The position numbers were made by a program, and so were the translations under genes. Positions 18,475 through 28,548 of a stretch of DNA of 64,000 bases are shown here, piece after piece; the first letter of the stretch is position 1; each line of letters begins with the position of its first letter. The notes below the pieces were generated by a model that saw only the letters and a list, made by a program, of their open reading frames with translations, had not been told where the DNA came from and ran no database searches. The stretch is from Pedobacter sp. B4-66 (lineage in GTDB: Bacteria > Bacteroidota > Bacteroidia > Sphingobacteriales > Sphingobacteriaceae): the NCBI RefSeq assembly GCF_018492665.1, contig NZ_JAFVME010000006.1:496001-560000 (forward strand). The letters are read 5' to 3'.

Positions 18475-19488
18475 TCCAGTTGCCTGACTATACTCAGCCC
18501 TACGTGCTGCACTATTACAGGAAGCTCTGTAAGCCAGCATTTTTTGTGCTGTTGCAATATTCTGATCCTCTCCTTTCCAAATATCAAGTGCGGGTTGTTG
18601 TATCGCTCTTGAAAAAGAGAATGATAAAGGCCAGGGCATCACTGGCCCAAAGCGCAAGTGCATCATATTTAAGCGTTCTGAAGCCAATTCATAGGATTGG
18701 CCTCCAGATAAAAAGGCAATGCCGCCTACGGCTGCCGGAATCACTTTTAAGAAACAAGAAATTGTTGCTTCGGCAATATCTTCTGCCTTTTGTTGTATCT
18801 TACAGTTCAGACCTGGAACAACCATATTAGGCTTCAAAATCATTCCTTCCAGACAAACGCGCTGTTCGTACAATTCATTAAAAACTTCCTTTAAAACATC
18901 TTGAGTTACCTCTGCACATCGTTCAAGAGTATGATCCCCGTCCATCAATACTTCAGGCTCAACAACGGGTACCAAGCCTATCTCCTGACAAAGTGTAGCA
19001 TAACGTGCCAATGTTAAGGCGTTAGCTTTAATGCAAGCTTTTGTAGGGATGTCTTCGTCTATCTTAATTACTGCGCGCCATTTCGCAAACCGAATTCCTA
19101 AGGCATAGTACGATTCCAAACGCTGACGCAAACCATCTAGACCCTCAGTAATTTTCTCATCCGGAAAAGCAGCCAAAGGTACTGCCCCCTGATCAACTTT
19201 TATTCCGGTAATAATGCCTTTATGTTCCAGCAAGCTTAAAAATGACACCCCATCTTCGGTTTTTTGATAAACAGTTTCGTCAAAAAGAATAGCGCCGCTT
19301 ATACTTTCTTCCAATTGAGGTGTGGTTACAATCAATTGCCGATACTTTCTCCTGTACTCTTCAGTTTGGGGAATTCCAAGTGCTTCAAATCTTTTGTTAC
19401 AGGTACCCAAACTTTCATCCATAGCCAATAATCCTTTGTCATCAGCCATTAACCTTTGAGCAGTATTTTTAAGTCCGTGTATGTCCAT
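18460..19488 (-). CDS. Class I fructose-bisphosphate aldolase
   Basis: Glycolytic/gluconeogenic enzyme that interconverts fructose-1,6-bisphosphate with dihydroxyacetone phosphate and glyceraldehyde-3-phosphate through a Schiff base. The ATG at 19488 gives 342 residues; the frame upstream begins only with TTG. Key residues are Asp24 (AMDES), Lys136 and Arg138 (FAKWRAV), Glu177 (PVVEPEV) and the Schiff-base Lys219 (GMILKPNMVVPG). It is the eukaryote-like class I type, not the metal-dependent class II type. No other glycolytic gene is nearby. Confidence 0.93.
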   Translation of the reverse strand: MDIHGLKNTAQRLMADDKGLLAMDESLGTCNKRFEALGIPQTEEYRRKYRQLIVTTPQLEESISGAILFDETVYQKTEDGVSFLSLLEHKGIITGIKVDQGAVPLAAFPDEKITEGLDGLRQRLESYYALGIRFAKWRAVIKIDEDIPTKACIKANALTLARYATLCQEIGLVPVVEPEVLMDGDHTLERCAEVTQDVLKEVFNELYEQRVCLEGMILKPNMVVPGLNCKIQQKAEDIAEATISCFLKVIPAAVGGIAFLSGGQSYELASERLNMMHLRFGPVMPWPLSFSFSRAIQQPALDIWKGEDQNIATAQKMLAYRASCNSAARRAEYSQATGLKSI

Positions 19489-19555
19489 TGCGTTTATCAA
19501 AATATACAAATTGATAACAATTCTGGATTACGATAGTTTGACTTAATCAGATTCT

Positions 19556-20611
19556 TTATTCCTGAATTACCATTTTATTTTTATCAGTACTAAGTTTAGG
19601 TTCCGGTTCATTTTGTACAATCGCGTGTTCCATTTTCAAAAACTCATTTCTTGCTATGGTTGCTGTTTTATGATCGCCAGTATGGCTCCATCCGGGTGGC
19701 ATAAAAATGTATAGAAATTTATTTTTTAGGCCCGGAGCTTTGTAAACATCCTTTAACAAACAGACAAACTCACCAAAGTAACTATCTAAAAAACTGTTAG
19801 GCTTCATTTCTCTGGTAATACCATATTCGATAGAAAGATGCTCTTTCTCTGGTTGGTAAGTTCCAAAAACACGGTCCCAGATATTTAACAGGTTACAAAA
19901 ATTCGTATCCATATACAATGGATTTTTAGCATGATGCACTCTATGATGTGACGGAGTTAGAATGTATTTATACAGGAAACCCAATTTACCATCTTTCATC
20001 ATCTGTTCCCCAATGTGTATAAAGCCCCCGTAAAAACCATCAATAAACATGATTACAAATAGCATTGGCGGGTTAACACCCAATAGAATACAAACCGTAG
20101 TTCTAATAACATCTGCATATGGTCCTTCTAAAAAAAAGTGAGCATAGGATACCGAAAGGTTCATAGCCTGTGGCGCATGGTGAGTAGAGTGCAGGCACCA
20201 AAACAAGCGAACCTTATGACCTAGATAATGATAAATAAAATGTCCAAATTCCCAAACTATATACCCATAAATAAACCAGTACCAGGTAAAAGTGGTTTTA
20301 AAAATGGCATACTTTTCAAAAAGGCCTATACAAAATACAATTGCTGCTATAGATATAAATCGTCCGATAAAAGCATTCAAAACATACGAGAAGAAAGATA
20401 TCTTATAATCTATAGCCTTGAACTTCTTTAATAATAAAGCCATTAACACCTCTAACACTAAAACGATCGGAAAAAGTGGACCTATAATAGATATGAATCC
20501 ATCATAGGTTAAAAATGAACTATAATCGCCAGAACTAATGATCTTGATAAAATTACCAATACCAAAGAAACCGATAATCCAATCATAAATTGCCTGAAAA
20601 AAATTTACCAT
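19556..20611 (-). CDS. Membrane fatty acid hydroxylase / sterol desaturase family protein
   Basis: Integral membrane di-iron oxygenase of the fatty-acid hydroxylase superfamily. The 351 residues include hydrophobic segments near 10-25, 40-60, 75-98, 108-125 and 165-200. The diagnostic histidine boxes are HFIYH (124-128) followed by His132, HSTHH (141-145), His199, and HHRVHH (222-227). These would bind two irons on the cytoplasmic side. The substrate (lipid, sterol-like or carotenoid) cannot be decided. The start lies only 25 bp after the GH92 stop on the same strand, so it may be co-transcribed with that gene, although the functions are not obviously related. Confidence 0.85.
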   Translation of the reverse strand: MVNFFQAIYDWIIGFFGIGNFIKIISSGDYSSFLTYDGFISIIGPLFPIVLVLEVLMALLLKKFKAIDYKISFFSYVLNAFIGRFISIAAIVFCIGLFEKYAIFKTTFTWYWFIYGYIVWEFGHFIYHYLGHKVRLFWCLHSTHHAPQAMNLSVSYAHFFLEGPYADVIRTTVCILLGVNPPMLFVIMFIDGFYGGFIHIGEQMMKDGKLGFLYKYILTPSHHRVHHAKNPLYMDTNFCNLLNIWDRVFGTYQPEKEHLSIEYGITREMKPNSFLDSYFGEFVCLLKDVYKAPGLKNKFLYIFMPPGWSHTGDHKTATIARNEFLKMEHAIVQNEPEPKLSTDKNKMVIQE

Positions 20612-20636
20612 AATACTTAATATTTTATTTTACTAA

Positions 20637-23351
20637 TTAGTTAGAATTATTCATTGAAGGTAAACCTGCAATACCCCACTGTTTATTTGGCTTAGCTCCT
20701 AGCCAAATCTGTAACTCGCCTCCATTAACAAAGTCGGCATGCCTAAACCAAAACCGATTTAAAGGTTTTCCATTTAAAGTTACCTTTTGTATGTAACAAT
20801 TTTTAACAGAATTGTTATGAGTTTTAATCACGAATTGTTTTCCCTTGTAATATCTCGGATCAAGCTTTATAGTTATTTCATCAAAAACAGGACTTGTGAT
20901 ATCATAAACAGGATCTTTAGTTACGTTACCTTGTAAATTAAACAAACCTATTCCCATCAAAGCGCTTAAAGCTCCCATTTGTCCCTGATCTTCATCTTGC
21001 CCACCATATCCCAGGTCAGGACTAACTCCTCCGTAAGATTGTTCTTTTACTATTCGTACCCAGCGCTGCGTTAACCATGGTTTTCCAGCATAGTTAAATA
21101 CATGGGCATCTGATAAACCGGGTTGATTGCCATAACTAATGTATCCTTGGCCATACTCCGCTACAAAATCACTCTCCAATGCTTTTTCAAATGCATAATT
21201 AAGTTTATCACAGAGCATATTATTTCCACCCATAAGTTTTGCCAGCCCGCTAATGTCATGAGAAATACCCCATGTTGCCTGCCAGGAGTTAGCTTCTATC
21301 CAACCAGCCGGACTTAATGGATCGGTTGTCATGAATTTACCATCCTTGTCTTTTGGAAATAGCAATTTTTGCTTAGGCTCATAAAGTTTTTTCCAACCTT
21401 CAGAGCGCTTCATAAAGAATTTGTAATCTTCCTTTCTGTTAAGCTTGTCTGCCATCTGTGCAATGGCGTAATCCTGAAACACAGCTTCAACAGTTACTCC
21501 TGCACTACCTGGAAAATATCCGTTTTTAGTGTAAAATTCAATATTTTCTTTAGTATCAAGTACACCGCCTGGTAAATGGTTCCTCCGTATAATATCAAAT
21601 GCATGGGCAGGATTTGTTTTTGTTAATAAACCTTTCATATAGGTTCCAACAATGAGATTTGTAACAGGAGAGCTCGTCATAATAAAAGTATCGCCTCCAC
21701 CTACAGGACCTCGTGGTAACAAGTCGCCATCATCAGCAAACTGAAGCATTGCTGCCGACATATCATCTTGTACTTCCGGCCATCCTAGTCCCCATAACAC
21801 ATTAAGATTCCATTGGGTAAGCCACCATGCATCTGTATTGTACATATCATGTTTAAGTACACCATTAGCAGTCTTTGGCACAGTCTTAATTCTAAAAGCA
21901 GTATCACTCAATATCGGTTCTCCCTTTTTATTTGTACGATCGGGATAATCTCCAGAAACATCTGTTATTTTATGGCGTCCCAAAAGCACATGCCACAAAT
22001 CAGTATAAAATTTTCGCTGTTGATCTATACTTCCGCCTTTAACATCAATTTTACCAAGCCACTCGTTCCATACATTTTTAGACTCATTTCTTACAGAATT
22101 AAAGTTCCAACCGGCACATTCCGTTTTTAAATTATTCCTGGCATTTTCGAGGCTGGTATATGAAATTGCAATCTTCATCTGTATCTGATCTCCAGCCGCA
22201 ACATCATATTGCGGTGCAACCCCCACACTATCTCCACTTAATTTACTAACGCTTTCAAAACGCTTCTTCCCTTTCCAGCCTGCAAGAGATTTAAATTGTT
22301 TATCAAACTGAACAACAAAAAATATTCTTACATCTTTAGGCCCACCCCACAAGCGGCCAACTGAACTAAAGGACCCCTCATACGAACTACCTGAAACCTG
22401 ATCTACATTAGCGTTTACCATAGTTGTGCCCCCAATAAGTCCGCCCAAATTGGTAATTACCTGAGCTTTCATATCCTGAGTATAAGTAAAACGATAAAAG
22501 CTTACCCTATCAGTAGAAGTTAGTTCTGTCCATATTTTATGGTCTCGCAAAAAAACACGCTGGTATCCAGGCTGCACAATTTCGTCGTCATGACTATATT
22601 CAGATTTCCAGGCTGGCTCACCTTTTACCGGATCTACACTTGCCACAGTTGGCATAATTTCTAGTCCTGATAAACTCCAGTCATGGATTTGCCCAAAACC
22701 AAGTATTTGATTCTCATTGTAATTATATCCACCTCCCCATTGGTTTTTATTTCTGGTATGCGGTGCAGCACTCATCATTCCAAAAGGTCTACACCCTGTT
22801 ATAAAATAAAAATATCGTCCTCTGTTTGTTTCAATATATGGATCTACAAGTGAGGTATAGTCGGGGTTATTTTCAGGTGATCTGAACACTTCAATTTCAG
22901 AGAGACCAAGATTATTACCATCACCATCAGTTACCACAAACCGCACCCACTTAATTTTTTTTGTTTTAAAAGTAACAGCTTTAGCAGTACCATTATTTGG
23001 GATCGAATTAACCCATTCAACAGATCCATCACTGAATATCAGTTTCCCACTGCCTGTAAATTCCCTTAAATCTGGTCTATCGTATAAAACAATCCGATCT
23101 ATCTTCACATTATCAGTCCAATCGAGTTGTATCCATGGATACCTTACATACCCCCAAAACGCTGTACTTCCCATACATGCCCATTCCCCTTTACCGTTAA
23201 CACCAATAACACCATCTATTACATTTTGGGCAGAAAAATCGGCACTGTAGGTAGTCGAAACGGACACTTTTGCATTGGGGGCAATATTATCCCCTCCCGC
23301 ATTGGCCTTTATGTATCCTAACAATATTAAGAGTAAGAATTTATACCTCAT
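20637..23351 (-). CDS. GH92 family alpha-mannosidase with N-terminal discoidin-like domain
   Basis: Calcium-dependent exo-alpha-mannosidase family enzyme, exported (signal peptide about 1-18). Residues about 25-158 look like an F5/8-type C (discoidin) carbohydrate-binding domain: NVIDG near 43, WIQLDW near 73, and a C-terminal LGLSEIEVF. From about 165 the GH92 fold begins with YTSLVDPYIETNRGRYF. Catalytic-type motifs are WIEANSWQ (general acid Glu686) and GGQDEDQGQMGAL (acidic pair around 786-788), plus NTDAWWLTQWNL. It is the last of three leftward genes that share a region with the SusC/SusD pair. Mannosidase activity is inferred from the family; linkage is unknown. Confidence 0.9.
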   Translation of the reverse strand: MRYKFLLLILLGYIKANAGGDNIAPNAKVSVSTTYSADFSAQNVIDGVIGVNGKGEWACMGSTAFWGYVRYPWIQLDWTDNVKIDRIVLYDRPDLREFTGSGKLIFSDGSVEWVNSIPNNGTAKAVTFKTKKIKWVRFVVTDGDGNNLGLSEIEVFRSPENNPDYTSLVDPYIETNRGRYFYFITGCRPFGMMSAAPHTRNKNQWGGGYNYNENQILGFGQIHDWSLSGLEIMPTVASVDPVKGEPAWKSEYSHDDEIVQPGYQRVFLRDHKIWTELTSTDRVSFYRFTYTQDMKAQVITNLGGLIGGTTMVNANVDQVSGSSYEGSFSSVGRLWGGPKDVRIFFVVQFDKQFKSLAGWKGKKRFESVSKLSGDSVGVAPQYDVAAGDQIQMKIAISYTSLENARNNLKTECAGWNFNSVRNESKNVWNEWLGKIDVKGGSIDQQRKFYTDLWHVLLGRHKITDVSGDYPDRTNKKGEPILSDTAFRIKTVPKTANGVLKHDMYNTDAWWLTQWNLNVLWGLGWPEVQDDMSAAMLQFADDGDLLPRGPVGGGDTFIMTSSPVTNLIVGTYMKGLLTKTNPAHAFDIIRRNHLPGGVLDTKENIEFYTKNGYFPGSAGVTVEAVFQDYAIAQMADKLNRKEDYKFFMKRSEGWKKLYEPKQKLLFPKDKDGKFMTTDPLSPAGWIEANSWQATWGISHDISGLAKLMGGNNMLCDKLNYAFEKALESDFVAEYGQGYISYGNQPGLSDAHVFNYAGKPWLTQRWVRIVKEQSYGGVSPDLGYGGQDEDQGQMGALSALMGIGLFNLQGNVTKDPVYDITSPVFDEITIKLDPRYYKGKQFVIKTHNNSVKNCYIQKVTLNGKPLNRFWFRHADFVNGGELQIWLGAKPNKQWGIAGLPSMNNSN

Positions 23352-23359
23352 TGGTTTTG

Positions 23360-23403
23360 GTTTAATTTGGTTAGCTAAAGGAAACCAATTAAACTCCCTT
23401 TAG
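23360..23403 (-). promoter_or_regulatory. Two interleaved dyads in the GH92 leader
   Basis: Just upstream of the GH92 ATG (23351), read on the minus strand, four segments follow in the order A, B, A', B'. A is CTAAAGG (23397-23403) and matches A' CCTTTAG (23374-23380). B is GTTTAATTGGTT (23383-23394) and matches B' (23360-23372) with one extra base. The two stems cannot both form as simple hairpins, so this is either an alternative-structure leader or overlapping operators. The role is an inference. Confidence 0.4.
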
Positions 23404-23405
23404 TT

Positions 23406-23419
23406 TGTACATACATATA
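23406..23419 (-). promoter_or_regulatory. 14-base motif shared with the susC/FG-GAP intergenic region
   Basis: TATATGTATGTACA on the minus strand, about 55 bp upstream of the GH92 start. The identical 14 bases occur on the + strand at 28840-28853. Both lie upstream of genes of the same locus, so a common regulator site is a reasonable guess. The bound factor is unknown. Confidence 0.35.
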
Positions 23420-23521
23420 TACCAATACTTTTTATAAATTCCTTATAAAAAATAAAAAAACCTGTAAAATAGCTATTACAACTTAAAAATAGCGAACAAA
23501 CCCGACCTATATGTTAATACA

Positions 23522-24847
23522 TTAAAAAGTATCTTTTAATCTTTGAATGATAAGTTCTGCAACTTTTTTGCCTTGTTCAGCTCCCGCCTCTACACCAGAA
23601 CGGTAGTGAATCCCACCATATATCCTACTAATGGATGCTTCGGCTGCGGCCTCCTGAAAAGAATTAAAATGACGTTGCATTCCAATATACTTAAGGTCGC
23701 TTGTATCTAGAAATGAGAAATTATCACCATAAATATGAGCTAACACTGCAGATGCTGATGCGGTAATAGCACTGTGTCCACTGGTATATTCCGGGAATGG
23801 CGGGGTTTGCAAAAACGGATAGAAATCTTTATCCATCCATTCGTTAATTACAGTAACGGGTCTAATAACATTACTTCTATATTTCTCATCCCAACAGGCA
23901 ATAAAACCATCATACAAAGCTATCGCTGTCATTGTGTAGCTTTTAGCAATTTTTACCGGACTAGATTTCATTTGCCTTGCAGCAATGGCTGCGATACCCA
24001 TCCAATGACCACCCGGAGTTATCTTTTTAGTACCAAACATCAAATGTCCTGAATGCTCAATTACAAAAGGATTATCATCCCAATACCGCGCAATTGTTTT
24101 TTGCTCTTCAGTTAAACTCTTACCCACAGTATAAACCTCTTTAACTTCCTTATAAAACACACTATTAGTATCCTTACTAAACTCAGGAGGTCGCGAAGGC
24201 ATAAATTGAGAAGCAGAATCCAACACCATTGGTTTCATTGTATTCCAACACCATTCCACTCCATCTAAATAATCCGGCGGTGTTGGTCTCCATTTCCCTG
24301 GGGCATTACTGCCCAAATGTTTAGGCTTCCCTCTGGATTGTAAGTATCCATCTACCATAGCTCTTTTCAGTATTGTCTTAGCAACGGTATCACCAAAAGC
24401 CAAGGAACGCTGATAAGTTGAATCATCTAAATTCTCTTTAAAATTAGTATAAACAGAATCTTCATGAGCTTTCAACGAGTCAATAGAAAAAACTTTAATG
24501 TTACGGACCACCGTAAAAAAAGCCTTTGTAGCAGCTAGCGTATAATTGTATTTTTTATCTTTTTCCGGCTGAGGCATCTTACCAAAACCATGCAATTTTT
24601 CAGCAATGGAGCTACTTCCTTTTTCATCAAATCTTACAGCTTCATAAGATGCTAAAGATGAATACACATAAATTCTGGTAGCTACCGGGGGAGTAAATAC
24701 ATCGTAAATAATAATCTGTGTAAGTAGATCCTGGTTTTGATGCAGCACTTCAGCGTCTGATAATTTCACCGCGCCTTTTTTTCCACAACCACTGATCAAA
24801 ATAAAAAAACACAATAATAACCAGATTGGTTCCAGACTTTTTTTCAT
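23522..24847 (-). CDS. Vanadium-dependent haloperoxidase / PAP2-type lipoprotein
   Basis: Lipoprotein (signal peptide ending LISGC, lipidated Cys21) of the PAP2 / vanadium haloperoxidase superfamily, 441 residues. The three signature blocks are all present: K-x6-RP at Lys322-Pro330 (KYRSNVIRP), SGH at 356-358 (EYTSGHSA), and R-x5-H at Arg408-His414 (SRIYGGIH). These residues bind vanadate in haloperoxidases and phosphate in acid phosphatases, so the chemistry is undecided. The size and the extended N-terminal helical part are closer to haloperoxidase-like proteins than to small PAP2 phosphatases. The start is 17 bp after the FG-GAP gene stop, so the two are surely co-transcribed. Confidence 0.82.
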   Translation of the reverse strand: MKKSLEPIWLLLCFFILISGCGKKGAVKLSDAEVLHQNQDLLTQIIIYDVFTPPVATRIYVYSSLASYEAVRFDEKGSSSIAEKLHGFGKMPQPEKDKKYNYTLAATKAFFTVVRNIKVFSIDSLKAHEDSVYTNFKENLDDSTYQRSLAFGDTVAKTILKRAMVDGYLQSRGKPKHLGSNAPGKWRPTPPDYLDGVEWCWNTMKPMVLDSASQFMPSRPPEFSKDTNSVFYKEVKEVYTVGKSLTEEQKTIARYWDDNPFVIEHSGHLMFGTKKITPGGHWMGIAAIAARQMKSSPVKIAKSYTMTAIALYDGFIACWDEKYRSNVIRPVTVINEWMDKDFYPFLQTPPFPEYTSGHSAITASASAVLAHIYGDNFSFLDTSDLKYIGMQRHFNSFQEAAAEASISRIYGGIHYRSGVEAGAEQGKKVAELIIQRLKDTF

Positions 24848-24864
24848 ATCTAACTTCTATTATT

Positions 24865-27800
24865 TTAATAAACTATTTTCCTTGTTTTCCCCATGCTATC
24901 GGAAATAACAACGGATGCAACATTCTTATCAGCACTAAGGAACCTTGCTGATTGCGAAAGAAATGAAAAGCCATAAGGGAATTCTTGTTTCTGCTTTTTA
25001 CCATTTCTAAATAAAACTTCGGCACTTACTTCGTTTGGTTGCAGAGCGATGTTATTCTTATCTTTTTTAAGCTCAAATACCTTCAATGGCCCACGATTTT
25101 GTCCTGCTGCCAATAAGTATTTACCACTTCCACTTCTTAGCTTAACTAGTGCTTTACCATTACCTGGAATAAAAATACCACTCTCAAGGATCGTCTGAGG
25201 AATAAAACTACCTTTCCCGTCTCCTTTCAACATCAACCCATTCAAAGCATCATAACGACCAACCGTTACTTCTGTTCCATAATCATTTGTATTAATAACT
25301 AAATCCAGATTTCCATCACCATCAAAATCATCTACAGTCATTCCGTTCAAAGCTGACAATTGTGCCTGAAAAGGCAAGGGTATCATAGTAAATTTACCCC
25401 CACCATCGTTCCTGATGTAAGAAGATTTTAAGTTATTTGATTTTAATATCAATGCATCTTTTAATTGCTCTTTACTAAGCACCTGATCCATAGTGGCTGT
25501 TGCAAATGATTTATAATTCTGAAATTTTGAACGCATACCGATCATCTGTTTTACAACATCATCCCTCGTTTGGGCCGGATATTCTTTTTTCGTAGGATTA
25601 CCTTGGCTTTCTGGAAGATACAAAGAAGGAAAAGCGTCAAAGCTGTCATTGTTATCAAAGTTTTTGGCATAAATTGATACAGGATATTGATCAGTCGCTT
25701 TAAAAAAAGAATTCTCACCAAGATTGCCAACTACATAATCAATATCTCCATCGTTATCAAAATCCCCCGCGGCAATACTGTTCCACCACCCAATTTGGCT
25801 TGACAAGCCCGTTGTTTCGCTAATGTTTTTGAAAACACCTTTTTCATTTTTTAAAAATGTCATTGACATCCATTCTCCGGTAAGCACAAGATCTTGCCAT
25901 CCATCATTATCAAAATCAGTGAACAAGGCATCGCATACCAAGCCAATATTATTTAAATCTTTCGCAATCATTGCACTTACATCAGTAAATTTCACATTAC
26001 CACCTTTAGAATCATTTCGATAAATGTAACTGGATACCGGTTTTGGATAACTCCAGGGCTCTATTCTTCCTGCAACAAAAAGATCCAGGTCTCCATCTTT
26101 ATCATAATCAATTACTCTGACACATGATTTACTAGTGAAATTTTGAGGGAGTGCCTGAGCATCAATTGTGAAGTTACCCTTTCCATCATTGATGAGAAAT
26201 TGATCCTGATACGCAGCTGTATTTGGTTTACTTTCATAACCACCCCGAGACAAGTAAAGATCCAGATCTCGATCACCATCTGCATCAAACAAAATAGCTC
26301 CCATATCCTGAAAGTGAACATTCATTAATTCAACTGACTGTACAATTGTTTTTTGCACAAAAGAACCATCTTTCTGCTGTGTTAAGGATACTGCCCCAAC
26401 TGAAGAATTACCTCCAACAATCATATCATCCAAACCATCCCCATTCACATCTCCGGCTGCTAATGATGGCCCGTATTCTGAAAATTTGTGAGGCAATAAC
26501 TTTTGAATATTAAAATCAATATAATCAGTTTGCGTATGCACATACTGTATACCTACCGACTTAGTGATCTCCTTAAACAAGGTATTCTGTGCTAATACAG
26601 GAGTTTGCCAATTGTACTTTTCTTTTGCATTTTTCTTATCAATCTTTACGGTTTGATCTGATGCTACATTTTTCATTAACTGCCTGGTTCCATCCGGCCA
26701 TTTAACAATCAAAGAATCTATCGAAGTAACGGCCCCAAGCCCGAAATGAGGGTTTAAAGATATAGTGGATAGATAACCCCTATAAGGAGTTTGTTCATAC
26801 GCTTGCTGCTGTCCTGCATAATATATTTCAACCCAGGCACCAAGTCCATTTAAGTTTAAAGAATCACCTTTTAATTGCACAGACAGATAATGCACATTTT
26901 CTGGCTTTGAATTCAGCTTTGTATTCTCATAAACTGACGCCTCATCATTGATGTTATTAATCACCATATCCAAATCACCATCATTATCAAGATCTGCAGA
27001 AACGCCTCCGTTTGAAAATGAGATTTCTGTTAAACCCCAGTCATTGGATACATCACTAAAGCTGCAATTACCGTTGTTATGAAAAGCGTAATTATGCAAT
27101 TTAACCTCTGGTATTTGCGCTAATGTATTGGCTTGAGTAGTAACCGGTGAGGCTTCACGCCGAAAAGCAATAAAATCACGATCTGTTACGTCTTTAGGAA
27201 AACCATTAGTAACCACCAAATCCCTCAGTCCATCATTGTCAAAATCGGAAACTATGGGAGTCCAGCTCCAGTCTGTTTCTGAAATACCTGAAAAGTAACC
27301 CACATCGCTAAAAACCGGATCACCAATTGAATCATTCAAATTTACCCTTGGCCCTTGATTAACTTGTAATGAATTACGAACGTACTGGTATTGATATTTA
27401 AAAAAATCATTAAGCTGAAATGTTTGATAGCTGTTTGAGGCCGACATCATCTTTTTACGATAATTATCTTCAGGACTCATATCCAATTCTATAACATCAG
27501 ACAGTCCATCGTTATTAATATCTATCACATCCTGCCCCATTCCATTAGCAGAAGTATGTTTAAAATAGGATGTGGCTTTATCAGTAAAAGTCCCATCATG
27601 ATTATTTATAAACAGAAGGTCATTTGAAATAAAATCATTGGTTACAAAAATATCTTTCCAGCCATCTTTATTAAAGTCTGCAATATTTACTCCATGCCCG
27701 TACCCCTCTATAGTAAGTCCGGCAAGTTTAGTAACATTTGTAAATACCGGATGCTTCAATGAATTGTTCATGTCATTTCTATAAAGCCTTCCTGTACTTG

Positions 27801-28446
27801 GAGAAGAACCGTCTACAATTTTTGGTCTAAAAACAGCCGGATTTATATTTGAAGTTATTTCATTAACCACCAGATACATATCCAGATCACCATCATTATC
27901 GTAATCAAAAAAAGCAGCCATAGTTGAATGAGTGGTATCATCCAATCCATACTCCACAGCCTTTTCTTTAAAGACAGGTAATCCATTTTTATCCAGCCCT
28001 TGATTAATGTAAAGCAGGTTTTTTCTTTTTTCAGGATTATTATCCATGGAAACGCAAACGTACATATCCATCCATCCATCGTTATTCACATCTACCACAG
28101 CTACACCCCTGCACCATTTGCCATTTCCGGTTACCCCTGCACTTTCTGTTATATCCTTAAACTGTAATCCGCCTTTGTTCAGATACAATTTATTAGACAC
28201 CATGCTTCCCGTAAAATAGAGATCCTGCAAACCATCATTATTAAAATCACCGACACCAACGCCACCGCCATTGTAAATATTAGTTACATCTATTGGATTG
28301 ATAGAGTCGGTTTCAACTATTTTATTATTAAAAGTAATACCTGAATGATCCGATGTTATTTGTTTAAACAACTTGGGATTCTGCTTGCAGGAGAACTGAA
28401 ATAGGGAAATAACACCAACAAGAATCGTAAAACCAACAGATTTCAT
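24865..28446 (-). CDS. FG-GAP/VCBS repeat lipoprotein with ASPIC/UnbV domain
   Basis: Very large exported lipoprotein (1193 residues; LFQFSC lipobox, Cys20). It is made of many FG-GAP-type beta-propeller repeats with calcium-binding loops such as GDFNNDGLQDLYF, DVNNDGWMDMYV, DYDNDGDLDMYL and DFDNDGWQDLVL. The first propeller covers roughly residues 40-480. An ASPIC/UnbV domain (GLGAWVEIYY to LIVKWPDGTRQL) sits near 520-590. A second propeller fills about 620-1110. This architecture is common beside SusC/SusD in Bacteroidota, and binding of a glycan or protein at the cell surface is inferred. It is the first gene of the leftward unit that includes the haloperoxidase-like gene, and it is divergent from susC. 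Confidence 0.88.
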   Translation of the reverse strand: MKSVGFTILVGVISLFQFSCKQNPKLFKQITSDHSGITFNNKIVETDSINPIDVTNIYNGGGVGVGDFNNDGLQDLYFTGSMVSNKLYLNKGGLQFKDITESAGVTGNGKWCRGVAVVDVNNDGWMDMYVCVSMDNNPEKRKNLLYINQGLDKNGLPVFKEKAVEYGLDDTTHSTMAAFFDYDNDGDLDMYLVVNEITSNINPAVFRPKIVDGSSPSTGRLYRNDMNNSLKHPVFTNVTKLAGLTIEGYGHGVNIADFNKDGWKDIFVTNDFISNDLLFINNHDGTFTDKATSYFKHTSANGMGQDVIDINNDGLSDVIELDMSPEDNYRKKMMSASNSYQTFQLNDFFKYQYQYVRNSLQVNQGPRVNLNDSIGDPVFSDVGYFSGISETDWSWTPIVSDFDNDGLRDLVVTNGFPKDVTDRDFIAFRREASPVTTQANTLAQIPEVKLHNYAFHNNGNCSFSDVSNDWGLTEISFSNGGVSADLDNDGDLDMVINNINDEASVYENTKLNSKPENVHYLSVQLKGDSLNLNGLGAWVEIYYAGQQQAYEQTPYRGYLSTISLNPHFGLGAVTSIDSLIVKWPDGTRQLMKNVASDQTVKIDKKNAKEKYNWQTPVLAQNTLFKEITKSVGIQYVHTQTDYIDFNIQKLLPHKFSEYGPSLAAGDVNGDGLDDMIVGGNSSVGAVSLTQQKDGSFVQKTIVQSVELMNVHFQDMGAILFDADGDRDLDLYLSRGGYESKPNTAAYQDQFLINDGKGNFTIDAQALPQNFTSKSCVRVIDYDKDGDLDLFVAGRIEPWSYPKPVSSYIYRNDSKGGNVKFTDVSAMIAKDLNNIGLVCDALFTDFDNDGWQDLVLTGEWMSMTFLKNEKGVFKNISETTGLSSQIGWWNSIAAGDFDNDGDIDYVVGNLGENSFFKATDQYPVSIYAKNFDNNDSFDAFPSLYLPESQGNPTKKEYPAQTRDDVVKQMIGMRSKFQNYKSFATATMDQVLSKEQLKDALILKSNNLKSSYIRNDGGGKFTMIPLPFQAQLSALNGMTVDDFDGDGNLDLVINTNDYGTEVTVGRYDALNGLMLKGDGKGSFIPQTILESGIFIPGNGKALVKLRSGSGKYLLAAGQNRGPLKVFELKKDKNNIALQPNEVSAEVLFRNGKKQKQEFPYGFSFLSQSARFLSADKNVASVVISDSMGKTRKIVY

Positions 28447-28540
28447 TAAAATAAGTTTAAAAGAAAAAACAAGAACTAATAATTAATACATTGTTAGTAC
28501 ATAACAAAATACAACCACCCAAAATCATTATGAACTGTAT

Positions 28541-28548
28541 CAAATATA
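28541..28548 (-). promoter_or_regulatory. Candidate -7 element of the FG-GAP gene promoter
   Basis: CAAATATA on the + strand reads TATATTTG on the minus strand, an exact match to the Bacteroidota -7 consensus TAnnTTTG. It lies about 95 bp upstream of the FG-GAP gene start. The -33 element is weak: CATA at 28567-28570, read as TATG instead of TTTG, with a spacer of 18. In AT-rich DNA such a match can arise by chance. Confidence 0.35.

Noticed and set aside
19494..19517. 7-bp dyad TTATCAA/TTGATAA before the aldolase gene
   Set aside because: It is short and AT-rich with a 10-base spacer, so it is expected by chance in such DNA.
24865..28446. Regularly spaced ATCATTATCAAAATC-like words suggesting a DNA repeat array
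   Set aside because: These are codon-level echoes of the calcium-loop repeats (D-x-N-x-D-G) of the FG-GAP protein, varied in spacing and sequence, not a CRISPR or tandem repeat.
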